Shown: positions 26,881 to 38,129 of the stretch, one piece after another | Layout of the letters: each line of letters starts with the position of its first letter | Numbering within the stretch: the stretch's first letter is position 1 | Source: Suillus spraguei | Lineage: Eukaryota > Basidiomycota > Agaricomycetes > Boletales > Suillaceae | Direction of reading: 5' to 3' | NCBI GenBank assembly: GCA_016800925.1 | Contig: JABCPU010000232.1 | Location: forward strand, 1 to 64,000 | DNA length: 64,000 nt | Made by a program: the position numbers and the translations under genes | The notes under the pieces: generated by a model | Databases searched by the model: none | What the model was told of the DNA's origin: nothing | The model's input: the letters and a program-made list of their open reading frames with translations, nothing else

Positions 26881-27750
26881 GCTAAGACCAGTTAAGATGG
26901 ACCTCTAAGGAAACCATCCACTCGTGGATGTCAAGGTGTGTTGCAATATTAAAAAAATGGTGTCATCAGCAGGTTTTGAACCTACACAGGAAAGAGAAAC
27001 AGATTTTGATTCTGTTGTGGCAACCATCAGGCTAAGACTAGTTACAATGAACTGCCAAAGAAACCATCACGGGTGGATATCAAGGTGTGTTCCGATAGAA
27101 AAACCTTGTCGTCGGCAGGTTTCGAACCTGCACAGTCCAGGAGAAACAGATTTTGATTCTGTCGTGGCACCGGCTAACAGCAGCTACGGTGAACTTTCAA
27201 AGAAACCGTCCACGAGTGAACATCAAAGTGTGTTCTGATAGAAAAAACCTCGTCATCGGCAGGTTTTGAACCCGCACAGTTCAAGATAAACAGATTTTGA
27301 TTCTAGACCAGTTACGATGAACTTCTAAAGAAGCCATCCATGAGTGAATGTCAAGGTGTGTTTCAACAGAAAAACCTTGTCGTCGGCAGGTTTCAAACCT
27401 GCACAGTCCAAGAGAAACAGATTTTGATTCTAGACCAGTTACGATGAACTTCTAAAGAAGCCATCCATGAGTGAATGTCAAGGTGTGTTTCAACAGAAAA
27501 AACCTTGTTGTCGGCAGGTTTCAAACCTGCACAGTCCAGAGAAACATATTTTGATTCTGTTCTGTTGTGGCAACCACCTGACTAAGACCAGTTGCGGTTA
27601 ACTTCTGAAGAAACCGTCCATGAATGAATGTCAAAGTGCGTTCTGATAGAAAAAAAAAGTAGTCCAGCAGGTTTCGAACCTGCGTAGTCCAAGGGAAACC
27701 AAATTTCGATTCTGTCGTGGTAACCACACTAGCCAGGCTGAAGTCTTAAC
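26880..27750 (-). repeat. Tandem array of six tRNA-like Pol III units
   Basis: Six units repeat at 127-153 bp spacing; T-arm-like cores begin at about 26971, 27117, 27261, 27388, 27516 and 27669. Read on the minus strand, each unit shows an anticodon-arm-like hairpin (ACAGA-ATCAAAA-TCTGT, anticodon position CAA; CGA in the unit nearest 27700), a long variable region, a perfect or near-perfect T arm (GCAGGTTCGAAACCTGC in the best units, a Pol III B box) and then a run of 5-9 T. Some units keep an A-box-like D arm (TGGCTAGTGTGGTT). The acceptor-stem 5' strand does not pair with the 3' strand in the units I tested. So these look like tRNA-Leu/Ser-derived repeats rather than functional tRNA genes. 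Confidence 0.6.
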
Positions 27751-29719
27751 TCCCACTTGACGACTCACCCTAAGTTGAAAACTTATGGGGCCCCTGATTG
27801 ACACTGCCCGAAAAGATGACATGGACAGTAAAGTTCAAGTCTGAACGCCTACGAGACAATAGAATTGCCCCGACGAGGGACGAAGACTAAGATAATTCTA
27901 ATTCACCATCATTAGCAGCAAGTTCTGTTGGAATCCGAAGGATCCGAGATAGGTACGAGTGAGAAGAGATAAGAAGAGTGGTCCCAGCGCAAGGCCAGAA
28001 CGGCCAATAGCGTGTGCCAGCGTGACGACGTCGTTACGCTGTGCAATATGCCGTTTGATTTCGTCCCGCTACGAAATATGCCGTTTGATTAGTTTTATTA
28101 TCGTTGCTATTCCACTCACCTTATAGTAGGCGCTCAAGCGCAAAAACATCTCAGTTCTTTTCAAGAGACTGAGATGTAAGTACCTAGTCACCAGTCGCCG
28201 TTTTGCCCTGGCTAACGAGCGTTTTAGTTACCTGTTATCTAGCGCGTCTGCTCCCCACCTTATCGTCTCATAATCCCAGAAGTTCAATGTGATTGACATT
28301 ACGACTAAGTATACACGGAGTTTCTGGAAACACAGAAGGAAATGAGCAGGTACTAGAAAACGAGGACAGTGAAACACTGTCACCACCTTGAAGACCAGAC
28401 ATGGAGGATTGGAGACGGGAGTCTCATCTTCCCACAAAACGGTGGCCACGCGGCAATGCAGTTCATCCCAAACATAACATCGAGACCTCACGCGACCTCG
28501 AACTCGACATCGGTAGTGAGAGCACGGCAATAAATCACTGAGGCCACGGGGATTTCAGCGAAACGCGAACTTGGGCCCAAATGGTGAGCGAACGAGCAAT
28601 CGAAGAAGACGAGAGAAGAATACCATTCAAGGACAAGAGCAACAGACGCAGGAAGACAATCGATTTGAATGATGTCCCAGTGTAAAACACGATATAATCC
28701 ACTCCCTTATGGTAGCGGGAATAAATCTACATGACACATTAGCACAGGGTGTTCGGAAACCAATGCAAGCACTTACCTTACTAGGAAGGTTCTGAGAAGT
28801 GGAAGCCTTGGAAGTAGAGCACGGTGGCCTGGCTTTCCATAGAGCAGCAGTCTTCATATGAATCTCTGCTCTCTTCTGCACACAACGGGGGCAACAAGGG
28901 TCAGTACAGATACGGACGGAGTTTGCAAGCCGTCGTGATAATATTGATCGTCGTAATGAACCATACATGCTGTCTCAAAGCTATATGGGATGCGGCAGAA
29001 GGAGAAAAGATAGTGGGAATATACTTCAGGCTAGATAGACCGGTTGAAATGTCTGTTAAGAATTATACCAACTGTCGATAGTAGGAATGCGCGCAGGACC
29101 AGATGTCAACTCCACGGTGACCCCATTATGATTGGAAACAAAACGCAGCACAATGCAGTCATGCAGAAAAGACGATAGCACGGAGAAATCTCGACTCATC
29201 GTTAACATAAATAAAGTAGGAATATCAGTGAAGGGTCCAATGACTTGATAACAACTAAAGGCACAGTCGACGATTAAGATCAACATACGCAGTGAGTAAC
29301 GCAACACCAACTACTGTCATAGCGGGAATGAAGCACTGCGCAGCCTGAGTGAGTCGCATATCCTGGAGGGTAAGGGCTGCTCAGTGAGCTCACGGAAGGA
29401 ATCCGAAGGATAATTCATTTGCCACTAATGTTAATAGTAATGCTCGGCGGCAGCTGGGGATCTACCTCAGTGAGCACGGCGCGCAGAGTAGACTGGCGTA
29501 GAACTGATTTATGATTCAGGTGACAGGACCATAGCGTGAATAAGTGCATACTAATAAAGTTCGGAACAAACATTAGTCGGACTTCAAAATAAGCGGCATA
29601 TCGGCAAATCGAACCATAACCTATCGTCCACCATACACTTCACTTCAACTTTTGGTGATTGGAATATGCTAGAGAGCGGCTGTTGCTCCAATGAGAGCAA
29701 GTACAGACAGTCAGTAGCG
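27751..29719. other. Unassigned region; possible fragmented minus-strand gene at 28.2-28.97 kb
   Basis: I recognise no gene with confidence. On the minus strand, 28970-28780 reads as a Cys-rich stretch (CTDPCCPRC-QKRAEIHMKT) ending at a GTAAGT donor. Then 28560-28380 reads CRVRGRVRSRCYVWDELHCR...LVFK, also ending at a GT. They could be exons of one small unknown gene, but the linking phase was not established. No repeat was recognised in the rest. Confidence 0.25.
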
Positions 29720-30023
29720 AATGTTTCCTTTCTATCAATAAAATTCCATTCTGAGTTGCAGCCTGCCCTTGAGCGGACATATATGTAGAGCAGTACTGTG
29801 TGTCAACTGTGTGTTAATAAACATTCGCGATATGTTGTCTTGTAATTTATCTTGTGTGGACAAGTTCGTATGGGTTCGCGGGAAGTTGGAGCGAATCAAA
29901 GAAATCAACGATGTAACAGATGCAGATGATGGCATAACACCACGCACATGTAAATAGAATGGTGACGCGAACTAGGTGTAAGGAAGAGACAAAAATATAG
30001 AATGAGACAGTCATCAAATTATG
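29720..30023. repeat. 3' flank of duplicated WW-WD40 unit, copy B
   Basis: It is closely similar to 22850-23188, sharing TCAATAAAATT, TGTAGAGCAG and ACATTCGCGAT in the same order. It marks the downstream edge of the copy B duplication. Confidence 0.65.
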
Positions 30024-31561
30024 TCATGACCGACACGAGGTAGAACGACGACGACCAAAGAAAAATCCACAGCAGTTAACCTCATATGAAACTTCTCCAG
30101 TCCCGCTACTCAAGCCTTGTGTTTCCATTGGTCGTTCTTTGGATTCTTCTACTTCTTCGGCAGGTTGAGCTGGTTGCGTTGAACTGTTAGTCTCATTGCC
30201 ATCTGTACGTTGCACGGCTGCAGCAGCTTCTGCATCAGTTTCAGGGGTAATGCCATATCTCTGTATTGAGTTTCAGTGCAGTGAAAGAGGAGCGGCGACG
30301 AGCCACTCACGTCTTCCTCACGACAAGGAGCAACTTCGACGGGGCGTCTGGAAATCCCACAAAAAATGAGTTGGGACTCCAATGTCGGGGCTCACGTGGT
30401 ATTGCTCGAGGTGAATTTCGAGGTCGCGTGCCAACACACGTAGGGAACCGAACAAATTACGAAGGACAGACAGTGGGCTCACAGTCGGAGCTGGTACATT
30501 TTTTGTATCATTGCCGAAGAAGTCATTGCCCTACATCAAAGTCAGATCAGTAATAACCGAGGATCGAAAATCTACACTGACATATTTCCCAATGCCTCTG
30601 TTGTTGGCGTACTGTTTGGAGACGATTGAACGGGAGGAAAAGTCCTAACAACACAAATCAGCGAATGTCAGGGCTATTCACAACTGGTTAGCGCACATCT
30701 CTCAGTATAGTTGGACGTCTCTGGTAAAAAGGTGAGATTGAGTATGAAAGAGATGTGGGACTGGCTTGCCTTGAACTTCACGTCCAGCTTTGCAGCATCA
30801 TCCATACTCTACACAACCAAAACCTTCAGAAAATAGAAAAGACATCCAAACACAATGCAGATGCGCACACCCTGTTTGAGCGCTGCCTCCATACTCCATA
30901 TATAGACCTTTGCATCTAGTCCAGCACTGGCAATGCATTTTCCATCAGGGACATGACTATAGCCAAGAGTTCGTCGTCATGCAAGAGTGGATCTCCGACT
31001 TGCTGATTCGTCTTGAGGTCCCAGATGCGAACGGAGTAGTCATGTGATGCGCTAACAAGATGGCTCTCATTAGGCGAGAGACAAATGGATCCGACGACGT
31101 TAGTATGACCCTGAAGAACAATAAGCTCCTCCCCATCAATCGACTGCCATTTTCGGAGAGTGCCATCGAGTGATGCGGAGAAGATGTATGCGCCATCCTT
31201 GGACCAACACAACGACATCACGTCGCCTCCATGTCCCTTGATCTTGATAAGCAGCTGCCCGTCCGTTGACCACACGCAAATCATCTTGTCATCCCCACCA
31301 CTCGCAAATCTGTCGCCTCGCGGAGAGTATTTGACAGTATTCACCCAGCCGTGTCCAGTCTCTATCGGCGGTGCTATTTGCCGACTAGTATCCAAGTTCC
31401 AGCGTCGGATGGTGCTGTCTTGCGATCCACTTGCTATCTATATGGCATTGGGAGACCAATCGAGGCACCTCACTGCGTCATCATGCCCCTCCCACGGATC
31501 ACCGACCATACTGCCTCTCTTTATATTCCACAGCCGTAGTCTGCCGTCTTTGCTTCCGCTC
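30024..31561 (-). pseudogene. WW-WD40 gene, copy B/C, 3' part (cut off by the KDZ element)
   Basis: This is the 3' portion of a WW-WD40 gene on the minus strand: WD repeats 3-7 and the C-terminal exons (HWNFNLFPV-like region, then the end GRRRSTSCRS). Homology to copies A and E stops abruptly at 31561, inside the second WD repeat, where the transposon begins. The missing 5' part lies at 44227-44892 on the other side of the element. It carries two further lesions: a TAG at 31438-31440 where copies A and E have GAG in the SPNA-(M/L)-EIAS segment, and a one-base loss in a G run at about 30948-30951 that shifts the frame in the last WD repeat. Confidence 0.82.
31554..31561. repeat. Left 8-bp target-site duplication of the KDZ element
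   Basis: TTCCGCTC, identical to 44227-44234. In uninterrupted copy A the site occurs once (CTTCCGCTCACG). An 8-bp duplication is what I recall for Zisupton/KDZ-type elements. Confidence 0.88.
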
Positions 31562-31647
31562 CACCTCAGGCATTACTTCTCGGTGTCAATATAGACCTTT
31601 GAGGTAGGGTTTTTATGTTGTGGGAAACTTACCTCTGAGGTGCGCCC
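31562..31647 (+). repeat. Left terminal inverted repeat of the KDZ element
   Basis: It pairs with the reverse complement of 44141-44226. The best-matched inner block is AGGTAGGGTTTTTATGTTG here against AGGTGGGGTTTCTATGTTG at the right end. The outermost CACC and a CACTT/TACTT pair also match. Confidence 0.78.
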
Positions 31648-31907
31648 TCCCACCGTTCTATTAATAACACACCTCGTTCATTTCATCCAGCACCTCCTGG
31701 CATGGCTCCCGTGGCGCTCGTGCTGCCTGAAACTACCCTCCTCTCGTTATTGCAAACCTCCAGCGATCCTCGCTCGCCTCGAGCGGGGTGATCTCTATAT
31801 GCTCTCGGGGCTCTCACGTCACAGGAATCAGAGCCTATGATGTTTATATTGTCGCTAAGTTTGGGGAGTTAGTGAGTCATATTTTCCCTCGCCCTCTCCC
31901 TTTCACC
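31648..31907. other. KDZ left subterminal region
   Basis: Untranslated sequence between the left inverted repeat and the transposase start; the transposase promoter should lie here. No gene seen. Confidence 0.4.
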
Positions 31908-34900
31908 ATGGTCTCAACCAGTGCTCACGCTCCTACTCGTGGAGCTCAATGTGTGTCGTCTGGACTAGGCCACCACTTCGTCAGCCCGAAGAAACCCAGA
32001 GACAAGAAAAAGACTCAGAAACATGTCGAGTTACCAGGCGCGCAAGCCAAACGCCGTCAACTGCTAGTTCGTATGCAGCAACTGATGAACCCCGAGCCTC
32101 AAGAGAGTGAAGTTCCCGCTGTAGATGCAGTTGAAACTGTCTCTGACACCAGCCAGACTGACACTTTTGCCGAAATCCCTGATCCAGACTTCGAAATCCC
32201 ATCAGAACCTCCTTCCGACATACTTGTAGAAAAATCTCCAGTCAAACGCCGCATTTTGCCTGACAAGGCTACGGATTCGTCGTATAGCAGCTGGAAAACG
32301 CTAATACCCTTCCTTATCGAACCTCATCTCAAATATTCAGCACGAACGCTAGCGACAGCACTGGAGCTCACCCCCAGGGTTATCTCTGCATGTGCAACAC
32401 TTTCGTGCCCTCAAAAGCGAACATCAATCGCGTGTTTATTCTTTGACAGTAGGTTTCTTATCTACGACTTAACACCATGTTGACCGATGAACACCGTTCA
32501 GGATTTACGTCTATTGATGTCCTCAGTTGTAGATGCTCCATGCTTCCCCAAGTCCTCCTTCACCATGGTCTATTTCCAACCGCTCCCTCACAACCTCGTA
32601 TGGCTGTCTCAATCGAACTTCTGTCATTCTATCGGGCACTTTTCGAACGGTCCTGTGATGCCATCAATGCCTTAGCGTCGGCTCTAAAAACGCACTACTC
32701 TCGCAGAGGTTTCGTCATGACAGACACCCGAGTAAGTTATTCATGATGCAGCATATGTTTAAACTGATTAGTTACACTAGGGGGAAATTATTCAGGATCC
32801 TTTTCGTCGAGGCCTGGGCTATGCCGTACAATGGTACGACATTCTTCAAGTCCAAATCGAACGTCAAGTCGAAGAAGCCCTGCAGAATAGCCGTGACCGG
32901 GTGGCGACCCTTCGTCCTCAAACAGAGGATCACGTCTCAACCTCGTCACCTTTATCTACCCTACGTAGAGGCCGCTGCGCACCCATACTTATTCAACGGT
33001 GTCCTGCATGTTTCGGAGGGACAATGTTCGGGAAACCTACTGCTGATGGAGGAGACATTCACACTGCCACAGATGGCAACTTCCACCACCGCCATCGGCG
33101 TGCGGCAGGGGATTGCCCCCCCTTTTATGACCCCACTTATTTCATTCCAAAGCAGTTTGTCGATGATGTCGGCCGCCGCATAGAGGCTCAACGTAAGAGG
33201 CCTGCCAAGTCAGCTGTACCCCTTGTTCCTGATGAGGCTATCGACCAATGTGAAACTGCATATGAAGCAGCCGATGGGAAAAAACAGAAGGCGGCAATGG
33301 ATAGCTTTGATGATACTGGCATCATGGCACTCATATGTCGTCATGATATCCCTCTTTTTTTTGCTAACATCGACTCTCCAGGAGAACAGCAGAAATATTC
33401 GGTGGCCCTCCTGGAACATTTGTTCTCGTTGATCCCATCTTATGCTACAGTTGTAGCTTTGTATGATGTCGGGTGTGTCCTTGCGCGATCCCTTAGCAAG
33501 GTAAGTTCATCTGGTCTCCATTTAGGTTCATCCACTCATCATCTTTAGTATGACATTCTCCCTCGCAGTATCGTCTCACGTTTGCGCTTTGCAACCACTG
33601 CCATGCATGCCTATGGGCATGAGTGGGCATGCCAGCTAGTGTACAACCCACGCATGTGCGTTGGGCTGGGTCTTTCAGATGGAGAAGGAACCGAGAGGCT
33701 CTGGTCTCGCTTGGTGCGCCTGATTGGTGTTGAGAGGTCGTCATCGGTATGCCTTCTTAATTCTTGTCATTGAATCAAGTCTTATTGCATAACGTCAGCG
33801 TCAGCGCCGTCTCTGGCTCATTGACCGTCAGGCCGCAGCTATAGGATCCGAAATGCAAGCTGACTTAGGTGATTGGATTCGACGACGCCTCAAGCGTGGT
33901 GTCAATGACCAGGGAACTGCTGCCCAAGACGTCCTCGATCAATGCGAACTTTCTATCGATGATCTGGAGTCAGAGTGGTCTCAGCAACGAAGCTCGCAGC
34001 TCTCAGTCCGCGCACGTAAGTGTTTTTCGTTGATATTGAATACGATACGAGTTACGTTTGTTCTTAGATGCCCCTGCTCGCCTTAAAAAGGAGTTAGACA
34101 CTGTATTGACCCTACAGGCTGACCTCGATACCTCCGATACAGCACTACAATCCACCAGGCTCATGCTCGAGAAAGGCACTGCCTCGCAAGACACTCTCGA
34201 GGCTCTCGAGGCTCTTGAGAGAGGTCACGATCGTCTTATGGCCAAAGTCGAAGTTTTATATGCATCCCTAAATATTCACGACCAATTCCCTGAACTAGAA
34301 GGCATCAATTTGGACTTTGTTCGGCTTCTTCTGATGGCGCGTGACTTGAAGATGAACATCCGCAAACGGGCAATCGCAAGCTTTTTCGAGTGGGATAAAC
34401 TTGACCGTGCAGTTGGTGGTGCTCAGCAGGCGTTAGGTAAATCATTCATACCTGTGATTTGCTATCAACTGACAGTCGTTTAGGCACTAAACTACATCAA
34501 CAAACCCGCAAAGCTATTGCGAAGCGCCAACCCGCTCTGTTGACAGCACTCAGAAAGTTTAATGCTTATTGTGAGCGCTTAGAAGTGTTATATGACCCTT
34601 CTTGGGGGATTCCTTTACCTAATCCTCTCCCGACCAAGCTTGCAGAGCTGCGTAGTGATCCCAGTCTAATGGAAGACGTGTGGATTACGCCATCAACAGG
34701 ACAAGTTCCTCGGTGGTTGGAAGATGCTGATGTCAGAGACGGCATCCGCGCACTTCTGAAACGAGAGCGCTGCCGAGAAGAACAGAAGCGACTCGGTATC
34801 GAGGCCGACAATCTATGTCGTTTCTTTGGGGAAGAACTTGCTGCACTCGAGCTTGCACTCCGCACACCAGGATGTACGTTTCTTATTATTATACGAATTG

Positions 34901-36172
34901 TTTTTAATACATAGACAGGTGAACTTATATCTGTCTTGCTGAGGCAACGCCGCAATCACTTACTCAGACTTCAAACGCGCTGGGCGAACCCGTTAGCCTC
35001 TTCGCTTCGCTTCACATCCCGTGCCAAGGATGCGCTGGAGATTGCCATCACCCTTTCAGGTGGTGTCCAATCACCAAACGTGCACTGGCTCAGCACTACG
35101 TTACTGGAAGTACCTGATCCTGAGGGAGAACTCAGTGATGTCGAGTTTGCTGAGCCTCTTGACCTACCAGTAGTTGAATTTGAACATGCCGCTCTCGCTG
35201 ACGTTATAGAGGATGATTTGGGTCGAGAGGAGGTTCGAGACTTTGATTCGATGGATCATGTCAATGACACTCATGCTGTCATCTTGTGGGAGGCTCCCGA
35301 GGTGCGCCAGTCCTTTAGTAATTATTTGAATGTTAACTAGGTTTTAGTCTGTGCTGATAGATGACTCCTACGTCCCACGTAAGGAGGAGCATGTCATCGT
35401 TTCAGGGACAGTTACCGGAAGAGAACTACCTTCACGAGATGGATACCCTCATCAAATATTCGAGCCGAAGGACATCGCCTTGCTTACCTCACCCACAGCA
35501 TTCCTTAATGATACTTGTATCAATGGGTGCGCCGTTTTGCTATTTTCAGAACTGAAAAGTGTCGCCACTAGTCATTGCGCTTTGTTAACCACCCACGACC
35601 TCCCTCGCATTCGATATAACGCATCAGACGACATTCTGTGGCGTAATGTATCATACACGTGTTACTGGGAGAAAGATGTCTGGATTCTTCCTATCCATCG
35701 TCCCTCCAATATCGGCCATTGGGTGCTGTGCATTATTCGCTTCTCCAGCAAAGAATTACACCTCTTTGATAGTCTGGCCGAGAAAAAACCTTGGAAAAAT
35801 GATGTTAAGGTAAGTTTACTTGTGTTGACGATTTCGCGCCAGGCTTATGTACTCCAAGGATGTCATGAAGCTGATTGCTCGTCTCCTTGCTATTGCACGC
35901 CAACGACATCATCACGTCACAACTGAACTTGACGGATGGACAGCACGACCATTGAAAGTAAGTAACACTTTGAGTCTTTGGGTACATGCATCTAAACTAT
36001 CTTCCCTGAGATCACGCCTGTCCAGACCAATGGTTATGACTGTGGAGTATGGGTATTGGCAGCAATTGCTGCTGTCTTACGAGGACGTCATGTAACAGGA
36101 CTCTGCGAGGATGATATGCACCACCTGCGGCATTATCTACGAGCTCTCATTCTTTCTGTACCGTGCCTCTAG
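31908..36172 (+). CDS. KDZ transposase fused to a C48 Ulp1-like protease
   Basis: A multi-exon transposase that should cut and move the host element. The start at 31908 opens a basic, Pro/Ser-rich N-terminus. A cysteine-cluster region follows (CATLSCPQKRTSIACLFFD, SIDVLSCRC), then FYRALFERS. The catalytic core has CPACFGG with TDGNFHHRHR, ALYDVGC and MHAYGHEWACQLVYNPR...LSDGEGTERLWS, which fit the D-D-E residues of KDZ transposases. Coiled-coil-rich segments follow to about 35300. The next exons (about 35396-36172) encode a Ulp1-type cysteine peptidase with HWVLCIIRF, LFDSL and NGYDCGVWVLA, the His, Asp and Cys of the triad. Splicing across about 35300-35395 keeps the frame, so I read one fused protein ending SVPCL. 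I recall the same fusion in other mushroom KDZ proteins. No clear lesion seen. Confidence 0.85.
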
Positions 36173-36193
36173 ATCATCAATATACATAGATAT

Positions 36194-36893
36194 CTACTTG
36201 TATGGATTCAGTCCACGAATTATTGAGTCTGCCTCCCGCCGATAGTTGAAGATTTTCCTTGCCTGCCACTGCACATAACACCCCGCCATCACCCTATGTC
36301 TTTCGCAACCCTGCATGTGCGATACATACTCATTAAGCTCATTCCATTTACCCAACAATGTCCTTTCTGCCGCCTGAATGTCCTGCAGGATGACTTCCGC
36401 ATTCGCTGTTGCAAATATTTGAGCATAACGTGCGCGGGTCTCATTCTCCAAACGATACTGTCTGCCATGCATGACGTCCGCAAGATTGCGAGTGAAGCGA
36501 TCTTCATCTGGTGAGTTTGGAGGAGGAGGGGAATCGTATGGTGGTGGTTTCTCCCACTGGAGTACATCGGACTCGTCGATCAACTCCGATCCAGAGCATG
36601 CTTGATGAAACAGAGATGAGTTGGGGAGGGGAAGCGCTGCCAGTGTGATGAGAGACTGAGGGAGTGGTTTAGCATTGCTGAGGGATCCAGTAGTCCTCTT
36701 CCGTCCACGGAGTTTGGCCTTAGCACGAGCATTTTGAATCTGTCGAGCAGCCCTTCCCCTGCAGTTTGTTAAACAATCAGCACAGAAAGATAAGTAGAGG
36801 GAGTCACCGTTCTGTCCTTGAGTATGAAGCTTTCTGTTTGCGTAAGGCAGCATTCTTCTCCTCCAGCGTGAAGTATTTAGCTCTGCGACCCAT
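36194..36893 (-). CDS. Small basic KDZ-element gene (MGRRAKYFTLEEK family)
   Basis: Two exons on the minus strand. The start is ATG 36893-36891 with MGRRAKYFTLEEKNAAL, and the intron 36759-36805 (47 bp) joins SRTER to GRAARQIQNARAKAKLRGRK. The C-terminal part contains PPPYDSPPPPNSPDEDRF and a helical region with a Cys-His stretch (MQGCERHRVMAGCYVQWQA), and the stop is at 36194-36196. The frame reading through upstream to 37042 is open but does not give the recognisable N-terminus. The N-terminal motif is one I recall from short proteins near mushroom KDZ transposons. The basic composition suggests nucleic-acid binding, which is inference. It converges on the transposase gene with 21 bp between stops. 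Confidence 0.62.
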
Positions 36894-38129
36894 TGATGTT
36901 CAGTGTGATAAAGCAATGTGAAGTACTTACAGCATTGCACATTAAACACTACTGGTGGTAGTGCAGCGTCTTCCACCGCCCATACTCTTGGTTTGCCTAT
37001 ACCACGATGACGGGGCACTCCATGGGAGTCATCTGAGCTCATTTCAAACGATGTTGGAGCACTACAAGGTGTTGTATTTGACTTGCAATCGTAGCACGAA
37101 CTGTTTCCGCAATGTGATTGGTTGTGTTTACTCCCGGAGGCTCTGGAGGTTAACGTTCAATCTTGTACTACGCCTCAACACTTCACCCTTAACATCCGAG
37201 TCACCCTCGTGAGCCTCTAAGCGTCAGTATTGCCTTCTTACAGCATGTGCCACTGTGTTGGTCAATTCTTCCGATGGCATCGCTTCTTTCGTATGCTAAA
37301 CCAAAGTAAGTAGTATGATACGTTTAAGGATTCTGATTGGTTGTAAATTTCCTACTCGCCTCCTGCTGCAGACCATCCAGACCCTCTGCACCAAAACTCA
37401 TCGTGGTACCTCACCATCCCGAGCCATCACCTGCGAGCCTCCTAACGTCACAGCATAGCAAGTGCGACCCTCTGTTACAGCATAGGTGCGTCCCGATTTC
37501 AAATGTCCGCTGCTAATATTCTGACTTTAGTATAGCATGCATCTCAATGGAATCATTCCATGCATGCAGGATTTTAAACTCCTTGCGATGAACTCAAAAT
37601 ATGCGCCCTTAAGGTCGAGGTAGGCTCTGTTTCCCCCCCCCCCTTCACCTTCAAAAATTGACCGTCTCTTAAGGCTAGATCATACACATCTGCTCCGACG
37701 ACATCGCTAGATCATACACATCTGCTCTGACAACATCACTCGCTTCTGAAAATTTTCTTCTTGTGGTATGTTGCTCTCTTGGTTGTTCGGTTTTTCTGGC
37801 TAACACTCACTCGTTCAGCATTCTTGCCCTTGTCTGCTCTGGTCGAGGTAGGCTCTGTTTCCCCCCCCCCCTTCACCTTCTTCAAAAATTGACCATCTCT
37901 TAAGGCTAGATCATACACATCTGCTCCGACATCACTCACTTCTAATATTTTTCTTTTTGTGGTACGTTGCTCTCTTGGTGGTTCAGTTTTTTTCTGGCTA
38001 ACGCTCACTCGTTCAGCATTCTCGCCCTTGCCTGCTCTCGATTTTCACCGTCAAATATTAATAATTTCAATATCTCTGTACGTTCGCAACCTCGCAGTGC
38101 ATCTGACAGTCTCTGACAATCCCACAGCT
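36894..38129. other. KDZ-internal spacer with promoter regions and tandem duplication
   Basis: The spacer lies between two divergent element genes. It holds the two promoters and a duplicated stretch described separately. A run reading MSSDDSHGVPRHRGIGKP at about 37042 on the minus strand may be part of the 5' UTR or an alternative first exon of the small gene. Confidence 0.4.
37612..38040. repeat. Direct tandem duplication with poly-C tracts
   Basis: Two copies of about 200-230 bp, starting with GGTCGAGGTAGGCTCTGTTT, then 11-12 C, TTCACCTTC, AAAAATTGACC, CTCTTAAGGCTAGATCATAC, and ending TCGTTCAGCATTC. Copy 1 is about 37612-37840 and copy 2 about 37841-38040. Copy 1 has an extra internal repeat of CTAGATCATACACATCTGCT. 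The duplication lies upstream of the 38130 gene, so it may affect its promoter. Confidence 0.85.
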
